Positions 1-10,188 of a stretch of 64,000 nt of DNA are shown piece by piece. The stretch spans positions 45,259 through 109,258 of the forward strand of contig CAIYPA010000200.1 in NCBI GenBank assembly GCA_903927965.1, read 5' to 3'. The stretch comes from an uncultured Bacteroidia bacterium (GTDB lineage Bacteria; Bacteroidota; Bacteroidia; Bacteroidales; Prolixibacteraceae). The notes under the pieces are model-generated. The model was not told the DNA's origin, did not search any database, and was given only the letters and a program-made list of their open reading frames with translations. The position numbers were made by a program, and so were the translations under genes. Position 1 is the first letter of the stretch; every line of letters begins with the position of its first letter.

Positions 1-377
1 TCCCAAACAAAGAAGCACCATCAAAAAAAACAATATTCTGGAATGTGCCTCAAACATGGGATTGCTTCACTCGCATTTCGATACTGCGAACCATTGATTA
101 TCAATACGCTCATTCGCAATGACAATTCCTAAAGGGAGATATTCCAAAATTTTGGTTTGCGCCACAAGGTTTCAAAAGTTGCATGATCATACCAACAAAA
201 CAACACTTTTACCCTCATGACCTGTCATTGTGCGGTGTGCGGCACAATCCAAATTTAAAAAATAATTATCTGCACGACAACATGTTCCTTCCTGCCCCGT
301 TTTTCGGGGATCCATCGGAAAAGCAATCTCAAAATAAGAAACACGATACCAGAAACATGGCTCTGCTTCGCTAGCTT

Positions 378-2684
378 TCATTGAACAGGAAACTCCTTCG
401 GATGATTTCCCCATTGTTCATTGGGCCTTGGCCCCATCTGAAAAACAAGGTGACCTCCGTTTGCCAGGTCCGCATGGGTGAACCACGGACTGTTCAGCGG
501 TTTTCCATTTAACGATGCCGACTGAATATACTTGTTTTTTGCCGAAACATCTTTTGATTCGATCACAAAGGTTTTGCCGTTGCCTAGATTAATAGTAGCC
601 TTCTCAAACAAGGGACTCCCAATATCATAAACCGGGCTTCCCGGGCAGACCGGATAAAAGCCCATTGCGCTAAAGACATACCATGAGGATAGCTCACCTT
701 CATCTTCATCGCCACAAATTCCCAACGGGCCATCGTTGTACCAGATTTTCATGATCTCCCTGACCCGTCGCTGCGTTTTCCAGGGCTTGCCTGCATAATT
801 GTAAAGGTAAGCGATATGAAAACCAGGTTGGTTGCCATGGTTGTATTGTCCGATCAAGCCTGTACCATCGGGGAATTGCTTCAAAAAATCGAACTTTGCC
901 CCTTTGCCACCGAATTGCTCCTGAAAAAGTCCATCCAGTTTGTCAGCAAACTTGTCATTTCCCCCCATCAGGCTGATCAAACCCGGAACGTTGTGCTGAA
1001 CCTGGAAAGTATAGGTCCAGGCATTGGTTTCGGTATAGTAATCCCGACCACCCTGACCCCCGCTCCAGATCGGATCCAATTGTTTCTCATTGAATACCCA
1101 ATTCCCGTCAGCCGTTTTGGGTGCCATAAAACCAATCCTAGCATCGTAGAGGTTTTGATAATTTTGTGACCGTTTCATAAAATAGTCATAATCCCCCTTT
1201 TTGTTCAAGGCTTTGGCCATTTGTGCCAGGCACCAATCATCAAGGCAACTTTCAAGTGTAACCGCGACAGACTGCCTTTTCTCAAAACTGTCCACCTTTT
1301 TGACCCACTCTTTTTGACCAAGCGCCAACGCAGGGAAAAAGCCTTTCTGATTGTAAACAGTGTCCAGTTCAGTTGCAAGACCATTGCGCCATGGAATCTT
1401 TGTGGCTTCCATCAGGTTTTTCCTCATTCCATTGTAGGCTTTCTCGACATCAAAATCTCTGAAACCCTTTCTGTAAGCATCAGTGATAGAAGCAGTTTCA
1501 TGCCATCCAGTCATCACCCGCTCATTGAGCGCAGCATCGCCCAGCCAATTGGTTTGCTCATACATACGGATGTAAGACCTCACAAAGTCGTTTTGTCTCT
1601 CTGGTTCCAGGATCAATCCAAGTGGGAAAAGTGACCGGAAGGATCCCCAACTTTCACCCAACTGGTAAAAATCATGCCCCTCTGTGGGATGGACCTGATG
1701 ATCGAAACCACTATAATACTTCCCATACTCGGAAATATTGGTTGTCTTCCTGCCATAAACCCTGTAAAGTGCAGTAAAAAAAGTTGTTTTCTGGCTTTCT
1801 GTCCCTCCCTGGATTTGTACCTTGTTTAAGGCCTCGTTCCAGATTTTCCGCCCATTGTTTTTCATTTTGTCGAAGTCCCAGCCTACAATCTCTTTTTCAA
1901 GGTTCTCTTTGGCCTGTTGAACGCTGATGTAGGAAAACCCTGTTTTTATCTGGATTTGTTCACCTTTTTTTGTTGACCAGGTTGCATAAATGCCAATGTT
2001 GTTCCCTGTTTGGGTCTTTTCTCCAGCCTTGATTTCCTCGCCAATCAAACTCCCGCACAGACCGATCGGTTTGCTGAATTCAGAATGGAAATAGATCCTT
2101 CGTTTCGGATCTCCTTTTGGATAAGATTGTGACCCTTCTATCGTATTGTCATTCAATAGTTTGATTTCTGCATTCTGGAGAAGTTTCAAATAAACATTTG
2201 AATTTGCCGCTTCAGGAAAAGTAAAGCGGTAAACGGAAGAATGTTGCGTAGCGGAACATTCCACTTCTATGCCATAATCCTCCAAAAGAACAGAGTAGCA
2301 ATAGGGCGTTGCCTTTTCCGAATCGTGGTCAAACCAGGAGGCGTACCCATTTGGATCAACTTTTAATTTTCCTGTGGTAGCCATAATGGAGAATGCGCTT
2401 ATCCCTCTGGAGAAATCACTAGGCAATGAAATCGTTGAAAAAGAATAGATTTTGTCGGCAAGGTAATTGTCCCTGATCCCCGGAGTTGTCATGGGTATCA
2501 ACCTGATCATGCCCCTTGGAACCTGTACATCAGGAGTCGTGGCAGTCAGCAGGTGACCAATGGATCCGATATTTGGATTGACATAGTCAACCGGTTCCTG
2601 GCCAAAAGCAATGCCCGAATGATTTAAAAATAGAAGTTTAAAAAGAATGATAAGGAGCAGTATCCTGATTGATTTAGTTTTCAT
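378..2684 (-). CDS. GH92 family alpha-mannosidase-like secreted glycosidase
   Basis: 768-aa ORF, signal peptide, motifs VDYVNPNIGS, GHDFYQLGESW, GDEDEGELSSWYVFSAMGFYPVCPGSPVYDIGSPLF typical of GH92. Confidence 0.93.
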   Translation of the reverse strand: MKTKSIRILLLIILFKLLFLNHSGIAFGQEPVDYVNPNIGSIGHLLTATTPDVQVPRGMIRLIPMTTPGIRDNYLADKIYSFSTISLPSDFSRGISAFSIMATTGKLKVDPNGYASWFDHDSEKATPYCYSVLLEDYGIEVECSATQHSSVYRFTFPEAANSNVYLKLLQNAEIKLLNDNTIEGSQSYPKGDPKRRIYFHSEFSKPIGLCGSLIGEEIKAGEKTQTGNNIGIYATWSTKKGEQIQIKTGFSYISVQQAKENLEKEIVGWDFDKMKNNGRKIWNEALNKVQIQGGTESQKTTFFTALYRVYGRKTTNISEYGKYYSGFDHQVHPTEGHDFYQLGESWGSFRSLFPLGLILEPERQNDFVRSYIRMYEQTNWLGDAALNERVMTGWHETASITDAYRKGFRDFDVEKAYNGMRKNLMEATKIPWRNGLATELDTVYNQKGFFPALALGQKEWVKKVDSFEKRQSVAVTLESCLDDWCLAQMAKALNKKGDYDYFMKRSQNYQNLYDARIGFMAPKTADGNWVFNEKQLDPIWSGGQGGRDYYTETNAWTYTFQVQHNVPGLISLMGGNDKFADKLDGLFQEQFGGKGAKFDFLKQFPDGTGLIGQYNHGNQPGFHIAYLYNYAGKPWKTQRRVREIMKIWYNDGPLGICGDEDEGELSSWYVFSAMGFYPVCPGSPVYDIGSPLFEKATINLGNGKTFVIESKDVSAKNKYIQSASLNGKPLNSPWFTHADLANGGHLVFQMGPRPNEQWGNHPKEFPVQ

Positions 2685-2785
2685 AGCTATTTGGATATTT
2701 TAACATACCAGATTAATTTATGACGAAAGTAAGAATTTATTTTGTGAATCATTCAGCAATTTTATAATTCTTTAACTTGCAATGT

Positions 2786-2817
2786 GTTGGCTGATAAGTC
2801 ATTTAAGGTTAGTTTTG
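2786..2817 (+). promoter_or_regulatory. putative Bacteroidota promoter (TTG-N21-TAGTTTTG)
   Basis: TTG at 2786-2788 and TAGTTTTG (TAnnTTTG) at 2810-2817. Confidence 0.4.
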
Positions 2818-2874
2818 TACAGGTTTTTTTTCATACAATTGGATTTGGTTTGATTAGTTAGTAAGTTTTAATAG

Positions 2875-2909
2875 AAGGATGGAAGCGCAAGTTCCATCCT
2901 TTTTTTTTG
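2875..2909 (+). terminator. Rho-independent terminator hairpin
   Basis: AAGGATGGAA-gcgcaag-TTCCATCCTT perfect 10-bp stem followed by a T tract. Confidence 0.85.
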
Positions 2910-2983
2910 TCCCAGTCAAACCATTTTTTTGTCGTTGGAATATTGGACATTTTCAATAATTTTAGCTTTAAAAATACCAACAA

Positions 2984-5900
2984 ATGAAGCTTGAGTTAAA
3001 GAAACTAATTCCTGTCATCATGGCTACCCTCCTCACTACCGTAGCGATGTCGCAGAATTTGAATTTAATCACGAACTGGAAATATAATATTACAGCGCCT
3101 TCAGGACGATCATCCGGTGCAGGTATTCCAATGCCTTTTCCCGATGGAAAACACCCGAACAGTTTAGTTGTAGGTGTAGGTTATGGTGTTGTACGATTGG
3201 ATCCTTTCGGGAAGGAGATTTTTAACTTTAAAGCTGCTGGGAATGTGATGGTTCCCGCAATCGGTGACCTTAACTGTGACGGAAAGTCTGAAATCGTCAT
3301 ACCCGTGAATTCGGGGATGGTCCATTGCATTGATGAAAATGGAAAACAACTTTGGGAATACGACCTGAAAGACTATCTGTACGATTATGGCAGTGCTGTT
3401 GTCACCGACATCGATGGGGATGGAAAGCTGGAATCGCTCTTCAATGCCAAAGCCGGTACCATTTACTGTCTAAATTCTGATGGGGTCCTCAGATGGAAGG
3501 TCAATGCGGAGCCACGGGCGTGCAATCCAGCAGTTGGGGATATTGACGGGGATGGCAAAGCTGAAATTTTTTATGGGACTGATTTGAGCAAGATCTTTTG
3601 TCTCGACTATCAGGGTCGCTATTTGTGGCATACCGAAATCTTGAACGGGGTTTACGGACGCTCATCCCCAACTTTGGCCGACCTGAACGGGGATGGCCGG
3701 TATGAATTGGTCATGCCACATAGCAATACGACGCCCTATCCTGCAATCGTTGTCCTGGATGCCCATTCCAGCAAATTGCTCTGGAAAGGGAATACTGTGA
3801 TGCAAAATTATGGCGGGACCAGTGTTGCCGATCTGGACCGTGACGGAAAACTGGACGTGATTGTTGTCGATAAAGGCAATGCAGTCAATGTGTTCAATTG
3901 GAATGGAAGTTTGAAATGGTGCACGACCTTGAGTGGCCACGGAATGTTTTATGCTTCTGGAGTTGCCGATTTTTTCAATGACGGGCATTTTGAAGTGCTT
4001 TGTGGTTGCAGGCAAACAGGGCCAGAAGGACAGACACTGTTTTTATTGGACAGCAAAGGGAAGGTCCTCCAAGAATTCAAAGAGGGTGGCGACAGGCAAA
4101 CCTCGCCATTGATTGTTGACTTGAATGGAGATAAAATTCCAGAGATTTACAGTACCGATGCTGCTCAGAAAAACATTGTTTGTTCTACCCTTGAAGGTTC
4201 AAAAGCGGGTGGTGAAATTCCATGGGCCTGTTGGAAGAATTCTCCATCCAACACTGGTTTTATCAGATCCTTATCAGGAAAGCATTTTCCAATGGATATT
4301 AAACGGTTAAATAAATTAGCTGAATCAGAAGAGCTTCCATCGTTTATCGGAAAAAATAGTATCAGTGTGAATTTGCCTTCTACCTATAAAGGATCTGAAC
4401 TGGTTTGTGAAGCGCGGATTACCGATGGCCAGATTATCAATTCCAACTTTTTTTGGTCTGAAAACAAAAACAATCGGATAGAAATTCCTTATCTGATTTC
4501 TTCCGCTGAAGATCAAAATCTCGAATACATCCTGCGGGACCGGAATTCCAAAGAGATTGTTATCCATAAATCAGTAAAAGTGAGTGCTAAAGGGTATCTA
4601 AAGGATCAGGAATATTTGATGGCTTCCGGGACCGAAATAGATGAAATGGCAAAGCAACTTCCTGCTTCAGATTTTTCGCTTGCCAACGGTCTTAATACTG
4701 CAATCAGTCAGGCTGATGAATTATTAACCAGGATCGTTACAATGAAAGATCCTTTGAAGTTGGAGATGGCTGTTAAAAATATAGAAAGTAACCGGGAGAA
4801 AATAGGTTTTGGTCTTAAATATGGACGTTTTTTGAACAGGATCAGGCAGAATGGGATTCGCGGTACTTTTTTTGTCTGGCAGAACCCAAATCCCTGGGAT
4901 GAGGCAAAGCCGGAAGATATTTTTCCAACAAACAAATTATCAGATACATCCAAGGTATCGGTCCTCGCAATGGGCAATGAAACAGAGGCTGTTGCCTTTG
5001 AAATTACCAATCTTGCTGAGTCGTCACAAGTCATTAAAGTGTATCCATACAATCTTGTTGACAGTCAAGGGAAGGCAATTCCTTTTCATGATATTGTCGA
5101 ATTGAGGGAAGCGGTCAACACGCCCACCAACAAGGGGATTATGGTCGATGAAGTCCTTCCCAAACTCAATGAGGGCAACACACTTTACCTTGGTAGCACC
5201 GACAGCCGTAAACTGTGGGTAAATCTGAACACAAAAACGCTGGCTCCAGGCAGATATGAAATCAGGTTGGGATTTGAATCTGTAAGCCCCGTCGAATCTG
5301 TCCAAACGGTGGAAATTAGTCTGGAAGTCAGTACTGTCCGCGTTCCTGAGAAAAATGATTTTGCCTTTAATACATGGAGTTCAATCGAGATTGCAGATGA
5401 AATCATGCGGGAAAAGGTCATTAAAGACCTGATTGATCACAAAATAGGTGTCCTCTCGATGTTGCCTGGCCCGCGTTTTTATCTTGACAATCAGGGTAAA
5501 CTCATGGAAGATTGGTCGCATTGGGACAAATATTACACCCCTTTGAAGGACAAGATCATCTGTTTTGTCACGGGTGCATTGTCTGTTGAAACAAATGGCC
5601 GACAGCTATCAAAGGAAGAGTACGCCTCCTATCTGAAAGATGCTTATACATTGGCACAGAAAGGGATGGCTGCCCGTGGCATTGAGAAAAAGCAATGGGC
5701 CATTTATGTGATGGACGAACCTGCCCTGACTGGTTATCCAAGTATTGAGATCGCGGTAAAAATTGCAATGGAGATCAGGGCTGCTTCACCGGATGTGGAA
5801 CTCTACATCGACCCGGCTGGGATGGTAAGGCCCGAAACTATGAAGCCATTTGAAGGACTGATCGATATCTATAGTCCCCAGATTGATTTGTTAAAAGATC

Positions 5901-6436
5901 CGGATGGCAAATTGCTCAGTTATTTCCATCAACTGAACAAGCGTCTCTGGTCGTATGAGGCGCCAAGTCCGGCAAGGACTTTCCATCCTTTGGGACATTA
6001 CCGCACACAAGCCTGGTTGTCATTCGATTATGGACTGACGGGTTGTGGCTTCTGGTGCTACAACTCCAACAATGTCAATAACCTCTGGCGGGTTACGGCT
6101 CCCGATGATTACGATGCTGTCTATAATGACGGGATCAATATCATCCCCTCGCGACGTTGGGAGGCCAGCCGTGACGGGATTGAAGATTATCACCTATTAA
6201 TGATGCTGAAACGTAAGATTGCCGACTTTAAAAACGGATCTGAAAAACAAAAAGCAATTGCCCTCGAAGCCGAAAGCAATATGAACCGGATCGTGAGTGG
6301 CATCACAGCCAATGTCAAGAATATCAAGGAGATCAGCCGCGATTTTATCTCTTATGAGGTGGATTATTCCTTATTTGTGGAGGGAAGGAAAACTTTGATC
6401 GGATACCTTGAAAAGATGAACCAGATGTCGGAATAG
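2984..6436 (+). CDS. FG-GAP/VCBS-like beta-propeller fused to DUF4091 (GH123-like) C-terminal domain
   Basis: 1150 aa, repeated D-x-[DN]-x-DGK motifs (DLNCDGKSEI, DIDGDGKLES, DIDGDGKAEI, DLNGDGRYEL, DLDRDGKLDV); C-terminal YVMDEPALTGYP...YIDPAGMV...RRWEASRDGIEDYHLL. Confidence 0.8.
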   Translation: MKLELKKLIPVIMATLLTTVAMSQNLNLITNWKYNITAPSGRSSGAGIPMPFPDGKHPNSLVVGVGYGVVRLDPFGKEIFNFKAAGNVMVPAIGDLNCDGKSEIVIPVNSGMVHCIDENGKQLWEYDLKDYLYDYGSAVVTDIDGDGKLESLFNAKAGTIYCLNSDGVLRWKVNAEPRACNPAVGDIDGDGKAEIFYGTDLSKIFCLDYQGRYLWHTEILNGVYGRSSPTLADLNGDGRYELVMPHSNTTPYPAIVVLDAHSSKLLWKGNTVMQNYGGTSVADLDRDGKLDVIVVDKGNAVNVFNWNGSLKWCTTLSGHGMFYASGVADFFNDGHFEVLCGCRQTGPEGQTLFLLDSKGKVLQEFKEGGDRQTSPLIVDLNGDKIPEIYSTDAAQKNIVCSTLEGSKAGGEIPWACWKNSPSNTGFIRSLSGKHFPMDIKRLNKLAESEELPSFIGKNSISVNLPSTYKGSELVCEARITDGQIINSNFFWSENKNNRIEIPYLISSAEDQNLEYILRDRNSKEIVIHKSVKVSAKGYLKDQEYLMASGTEIDEMAKQLPASDFSLANGLNTAISQADELLTRIVTMKDPLKLEMAVKNIESNREKIGFGLKYGRFLNRIRQNGIRGTFFVWQNPNPWDEAKPEDIFPTNKLSDTSKVSVLAMGNETEAVAFEITNLAESSQVIKVYPYNLVDSQGKAIPFHDIVELREAVNTPTNKGIMVDEVLPKLNEGNTLYLGSTDSRKLWVNLNTKTLAPGRYEIRLGFESVSPVESVQTVEISLEVSTVRVPEKNDFAFNTWSSIEIADEIMREKVIKDLIDHKIGVLSMLPGPRFYLDNQGKLMEDWSHWDKYYTPLKDKIICFVTGALSVETNGRQLSKEEYASYLKDAYTLAQKGMAARGIEKKQWAIYVMDEPALTGYPSIEIAVKIAMEIRAASPDVELYIDPAGMVRPETMKPFEGLIDIYSPQIDLLKDPDGKLLSYFHQLNKRLWSYEAPSPARTFHPLGHYRTQAWLSFDYGLTGCGFWCYNSNNVNNLWRVTAPDDYDAVYNDGINIIPSRRWEASRDGIEDYHLLMMLKRKIADFKNGSEKQKAIALEAESNMNRIVSGITANVKNIKEISRDFISYEVDYSLFVEGRKTLIGYLEKMNQMSE

Positions 6437-6476
6437 AAATTTAATTTAGGATCTGTAGTTTAGGTATTTGCGTATT

Positions 6477-7172
6477 TTATAACATCTGATGTGCTTTATC
6501 TTTGTTCCTTAAGAAAAAGGTGGCAGAAATTTGAAGAACATGATTCTTCATCTTATAGTAGGTCGTATTGCTGATGTCTTTTAATCCCTCAATGTAATTG
6601 ATCCCAAAGCCAAGATTATTAATCTCAATAGCTGTCCCAACATTTATTCCAAAATCAAATCGTTCCTTTGGATTTAAATCAAAGGTTTTGAAATTGTTAT
6701 AAGTCGATTTTGACCAGATTAATTTCCGGTATAATCCCAAACCAAAAGTCGGCCCTGCATAAAAGCACAAATTTAATTTGTCGGATAAACTTAATTTATA
6801 TGCCAGGTTTGCAGGAATCTCCAGATAACCTGTGCTTTGCCGTACTGATTCCGGCTCAGTAAACGACCCAAAATTTGATCCATAACCAGGCAAATCTGGA
6901 GTAACCGCAATCGCTGGATTGACTTTATATCCCTTAACAGAGTAGGATAACCCAGTAGTAAAGAATAATTTCCTGACTAATGGGAATTCAGCAACTACAC
7001 CAAAATGGAGGGCTGATAATGGCCTTGCATAATCGCCATCCGAATTGGTGGCTTTAGAAATGTTCAATCCTCCCTGAATACCAAACTTTTGTGCATTAAC
7101 ACATTGATAACCCAACAATAACACTGCCAATAAGAGTAACCCAGCTTTTAAATATTTTAATATCGGATTCAT
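6477..7172 (-). CDS. outer membrane beta-barrel (PorT-like) protein
   Basis: Signal peptide, FGIQGGLNISKAT, C-terminal beta strands; ORF track extends to 7223 but ATG at 7172 (MNPILKYLKAG) fits the signal peptide. Confidence 0.75.
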   Translation of the reverse strand: MNPILKYLKAGLLLLAVLLLGYQCVNAQKFGIQGGLNISKATNSDGDYARPLSALHFGVVAEFPLVRKLFFTTGLSYSVKGYKVNPAIAVTPDLPGYGSNFGSFTEPESVRQSTGYLEIPANLAYKLSLSDKLNLCFYAGPTFGLGLYRKLIWSKSTYNNFKTFDLNPKERFDFGINVGTAIEINNLGFGINYIEGLKDISNTTYYKMKNHVLQISATFFLRNKDKAHQML

Positions 7173-7191
7173 TTGATGGTTATTAGATTGC

Positions 7192-7224
7192 AAAAAAAAC
7201 ATGGTGAATAAAAAATTCACCATG
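7192..7224 (-). terminator. tyrS terminator
   Basis: CATGGTGAAT-loop-ATTCACCATG perfect stem followed on the minus strand by TTTTTTTT, directly downstream of tyrS. Confidence 0.85.
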
Positions 7225-7259
7225 CTAAAGTACTTTAATAACTATACGAAATATTAAAC

Positions 7260-8567
7260 TTACTGAATCACCAGCAAAAAATAGTTCTTCTTCCCTTTCT
7301 GTACCAATAAATATTTGTCCCCAATCAATTTGGCAGGGGTTGCGATTTCGTCAGGTCCTTCAACTTTCACTTTGTTCACAGCAACACCGCCACCAGCAAT
7401 GGTACGTCGGGCTTCTCCTTTTGATGGGAACACCGTTGTCTTCTCTGCCAAAAGTTCAATGATGTTGATTCCTGATTCCAAATCAGCCTTAGCCACATTG
7501 AACTGAGGGACTCCTTCAAATACAGACAAAAAAGTTGCTTCGTCCAATTTTCGCAAGGTCTCCTCTGTCCCTTTTCCAAAAAGGATCTCCGAAGCTTCAA
7601 CAGCAAGGTTGTAATCGGCTTCGGAATGGACCATGCAGGTTACCTCTTTGGCCAGTACTTTCTGGAGTTGACGAAGATGCGGCGCAACATGATGTTCTTC
7701 AATCAATTGATCAATCGTTTCTTTTGCCAGGACCGTAAATATCTTAATGTATTTCTCTGCATCAACATCTGATGTGTTCAACCAGAACTGATAAAACTGA
7801 TAGGGCGAGGTCCTGACAGGATCGAGCCACACGTTTCCTGATTCTGTTTTCCCGAATTTTGTACCATCTGCCTTTTTTATCAACGGACAAGTGAGCGCAA
7901 AAGCCTCACCACCTGCTTTCCTCCGGATCAGTTCAGTTCCGGTTGTGATATTTCCCCACTGGTCGGAACCTCCCATCTGCAATTTGCAGTTTTTCGTTTC
8001 GTACAAGTGGAGGAAGTCAGTTCCCTGTACCAGCTGATAAGTGAACTCAGTAAATGACATGCCAGCCATACCACTTTCAGGATCGAGCCTCTTTTTGACT
8101 GAATCTTTGGCCATCATGTAATTGACCGTGATGTGCTTCCCAATGTCGCGAATAAAACCCAGGAAACTGAATTCTTTCATCCAGTCGTAATTATTGACCA
8201 TCTCCGCGGAGGTTTCACCTTCTGAATCGAAATCAAGAAATTTGGCCAACTGAACTTTCAGACATTCCTGGTTGTGGCGTAAAGTTGGTTCATCCAAAAG
8301 GTTACGCTCCTGTGATTTTCCCGATGGGTCACCGATCATACCTGTAGCCCCACCCACCAAAACGATAGGCTTGTGTCCGCAAAGTTGAAAATGCTTCAAC
8401 ATCATCACACCCACAAGATGTCCGATATGCAATGAGTCGGCTGTTGGGTCGATCCCAACATAGGCAGCGGTTACCTCTTTTTTCAACTGCTCTTGGAGCC
8501 CGGGCATCATGTCATGGATCATGCCCCTCCATGTCAATTCTTCGACAAAATTCATTGTATGGTTCAC
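7260..8567 (-). CDS. tyrS: tyrosyl-tRNA synthetase
   Basis: [66 protein letters not shown] motifs. Confidence 0.97.
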   Translation of the reverse strand: MNHTMNFVEELTWRGMIHDMMPGLQEQLKKEVTAAYVGIDPTADSLHIGHLVGVMMLKHFQLCGHKPIVLVGGATGMIGDPSGKSQERNLLDEPTLRHNQECLKVQLAKFLDFDSEGETSAEMVNNYDWMKEFSFLGFIRDIGKHITVNYMMAKDSVKKRLDPESGMAGMSFTEFTYQLVQGTDFLHLYETKNCKLQMGGSDQWGNITTGTELIRRKAGGEAFALTCPLIKKADGTKFGKTESGNVWLDPVRTSPYQFYQFWLNTSDVDAEKYIKIFTVLAKETIDQLIEEHHVAPHLRQLQKVLAKEVTCMVHSEADYNLAVEASEILFGKGTEETLRKLDEATFLSVFEGVPQFNVAKADLESGINIIELLAEKTTVFPSKGEARRTIAGGGVAVNKVKVEGPDEIATPAKLIGDKYLLVQKGKKNYFLLVIQ

Positions 8568-8678
8568 TTAAAATTTTGCGCAAAGATACGTTTTTTAAAA
8601 GTGTGAATAAAAATTGAAATATTGTTTGGGGTCATAGATCTAAAATATTGTAATATTGCTGTCCAAAGTGCTTTGATT

Positions 8679-9746
8679 ATGAGAAAAATTTATTCGTTTC
8701 TGATCTTTATGTTATTGCATATCGGACTCTTTGGCCAGGATCAGGTCAAACCAGTACCTGAAGTTAAAACAGATTATTGGGGAGACGTCGATGGATATAT
8801 CAATCGGCAGGATAAGGAAACGCTGAACCTTGTAGAGGAAGCCATAAAGGACAACCCTCCTTCCTTAGAGATGGGACTGACAAGAAGAATGGCATTATTG
8901 ATGATTGACAATGTCTTGCATGAAGAGAAAGCCTCAACACGCCCTGCAGTTCAGGAATTTCTTGAGAACCGGATCAAGAGTGCCATTGAGGGGATCAGAA
9001 CCACAAATGTTACCCAAGGGGCTGTTATCTGGAAGCTATACAACCATTCGTATGTCGTTAAAACAAAATCATTTACGTTTGGTTTTGATATTCAACGGGG
9101 TTTCAGGACATCAGAAGGTCAGGTACTTGATAAAGAATTGATGCAACAGGTGATTGATCAGATAGATGTTCTTTTCATATCGCATTACCATGGTGACCAT
9201 ACCGATGAATGGGTCGCAGAAACTTTCCTTGCACAGAACAAACCGGTTGTTTCGCCACCCGATCTATGGGCGGACAAACCGTTTTATGGAAAGATCCTCC
9301 ATCCCGAAAGGAAAGCAACCGAAGTTCAAAAGATCAACCTTCCCGTCAAGGGAATTAAGCTTGATGTTGTCGTTAATCCCGGCCATCAGGAGGAAACCAT
9401 CCTGAACAACGTTTACCTGATCACAACTCCCGAAGGGCTGACCTTTGTCCAAACGGGTGACCAGTCGAACGAAAAAGACTTTGAATGGATCGACAAGGTT
9501 GGGGATACTTTCAAGGTGGATGTGGTAATGGCCAACAGCTGGGCCGTTTATCCCGACATGAGGCTGTATCGTGGATTCCGCCCCAAACTGATCATACCTG
9601 GCCATGAAAATGAGATGGGGCATACGATCGACCATCGTGAACCGTACTGGCTCAATCCTGTCCGGCTTGGCGATGGAAAAACTTTCCCATGGGTACAGTT
9701 GATCTGGGGGGAGAAATATCAATATCTTCCCGGTAAATTGAAATAA
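8679..9746 (+). CDS. secreted MBL-fold metallo-hydrolase
   Basis: HYHGDHTDEW motif, signal peptide MRKIYSFLIFMLLHIGLFG; ORF track start 8622 is upstream of the likely ATG. Confidence 0.8.
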   Translation: MRKIYSFLIFMLLHIGLFGQDQVKPVPEVKTDYWGDVDGYINRQDKETLNLVEEAIKDNPPSLEMGLTRRMALLMIDNVLHEEKASTRPAVQEFLENRIKSAIEGIRTTNVTQGAVIWKLYNHSYVVKTKSFTFGFDIQRGFRTSEGQVLDKELMQQVIDQIDVLFISHYHGDHTDEWVAETFLAQNKPVVSPPDLWADKPFYGKILHPERKATEVQKINLPVKGIKLDVVVNPGHQEETILNNVYLITTPEGLTFVQTGDQSNEKDFEWIDKVGDTFKVDVVMANSWAVYPDMRLYRGFRPKLIIPGHENEMGHTIDHREPYWLNPVRLGDGKTFPWVQLIWGEKYQYLPGKLK

Positions 9747-9766
9747 AGAAACTGAATAACTAAATT

Positions 9767-9943
9767 ATGAAAAATTCCCGATTCTTTGACATTCTGTTTA
9801 TCCTAATTTACTGCATAATCTTCTCTTTGATAACTTATTATGATTATACAAAACTTCTTGGTCAATTTTCGGTCATTGTCGCATTGGCAGCTTATTTTGT
9901 TGGCAAATACGTTGGGCGGGTAGAAACCAGGAAAAAACCTTAA
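9767..9943 (+). CDS. small membrane protein (58 aa), not in the supplied ORF track
   Basis: ATG..TAA: MKNSRFFDILFILIYCIIFSLITYYDYTKLLGQFSVIVALAAYFVGKYVGRVETRKKP; two hydrophobic helices. Confidence 0.5.
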   Translation: MKNSRFFDILFILIYCIIFSLITYYDYTKLLGQFSVIVALAAYFVGKYVGRVETRKKP

Positions 9944-10121
9944 AGAGGACTAGTCCCAATAATCATTTTCGATTAAGTCTCTAATGTTCGGGAATTTGTG
10001 TAAATTACAAAATAAAAAAATGAAGATACGGAATTAGGATTAACCATGATGAACGAGTCCGCTTTCTTGATCAGATCTTTAATTAATGAAGTTTTAATTT
10101 AAAATTCATATAAAGCCTATA

Positions 10122-10158
10122 TTTCGGCAGCAAATATTCTTATGTTGCCAATTTATAG
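10122..10158 (+). repeat. ~36-bp motif, copy 1 (upstream of abiEi-like gene)
   Basis: TTTCGGCAGCAAATATTCTTATGTTGCCAATTTATAG, near-identical to 10921-10956. Confidence 0.75.
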
Positions 10159-10174
10159 TTTTTTGTTATATTTG
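10145..10174 (+). promoter_or_regulatory. putative promoter of the AbiE-like operon
   Basis: TTG-N19-TATATTTG, 15 nt before the ATG at 10189. Confidence 0.6.
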
Positions 10175-10188
10175 TATTTTAACTTACA

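Noticed and set aside
183-414. Short overlapping ORFs at the left edge
   Set aside because: Overlapping opposite-strand frames without recognisable motifs; region looks like non-coding DNA with CGCAATGAC-type dispersed repeat traces (about 60-125), too weak to call.
5024-5421. Opposite-strand ORFs inside large genes (e.g. 93 aa and 78 aa in the DUF4091 gene, and many others in iol genes)
   Set aside because: Antisense to well-supported CDSs with no family motifs.
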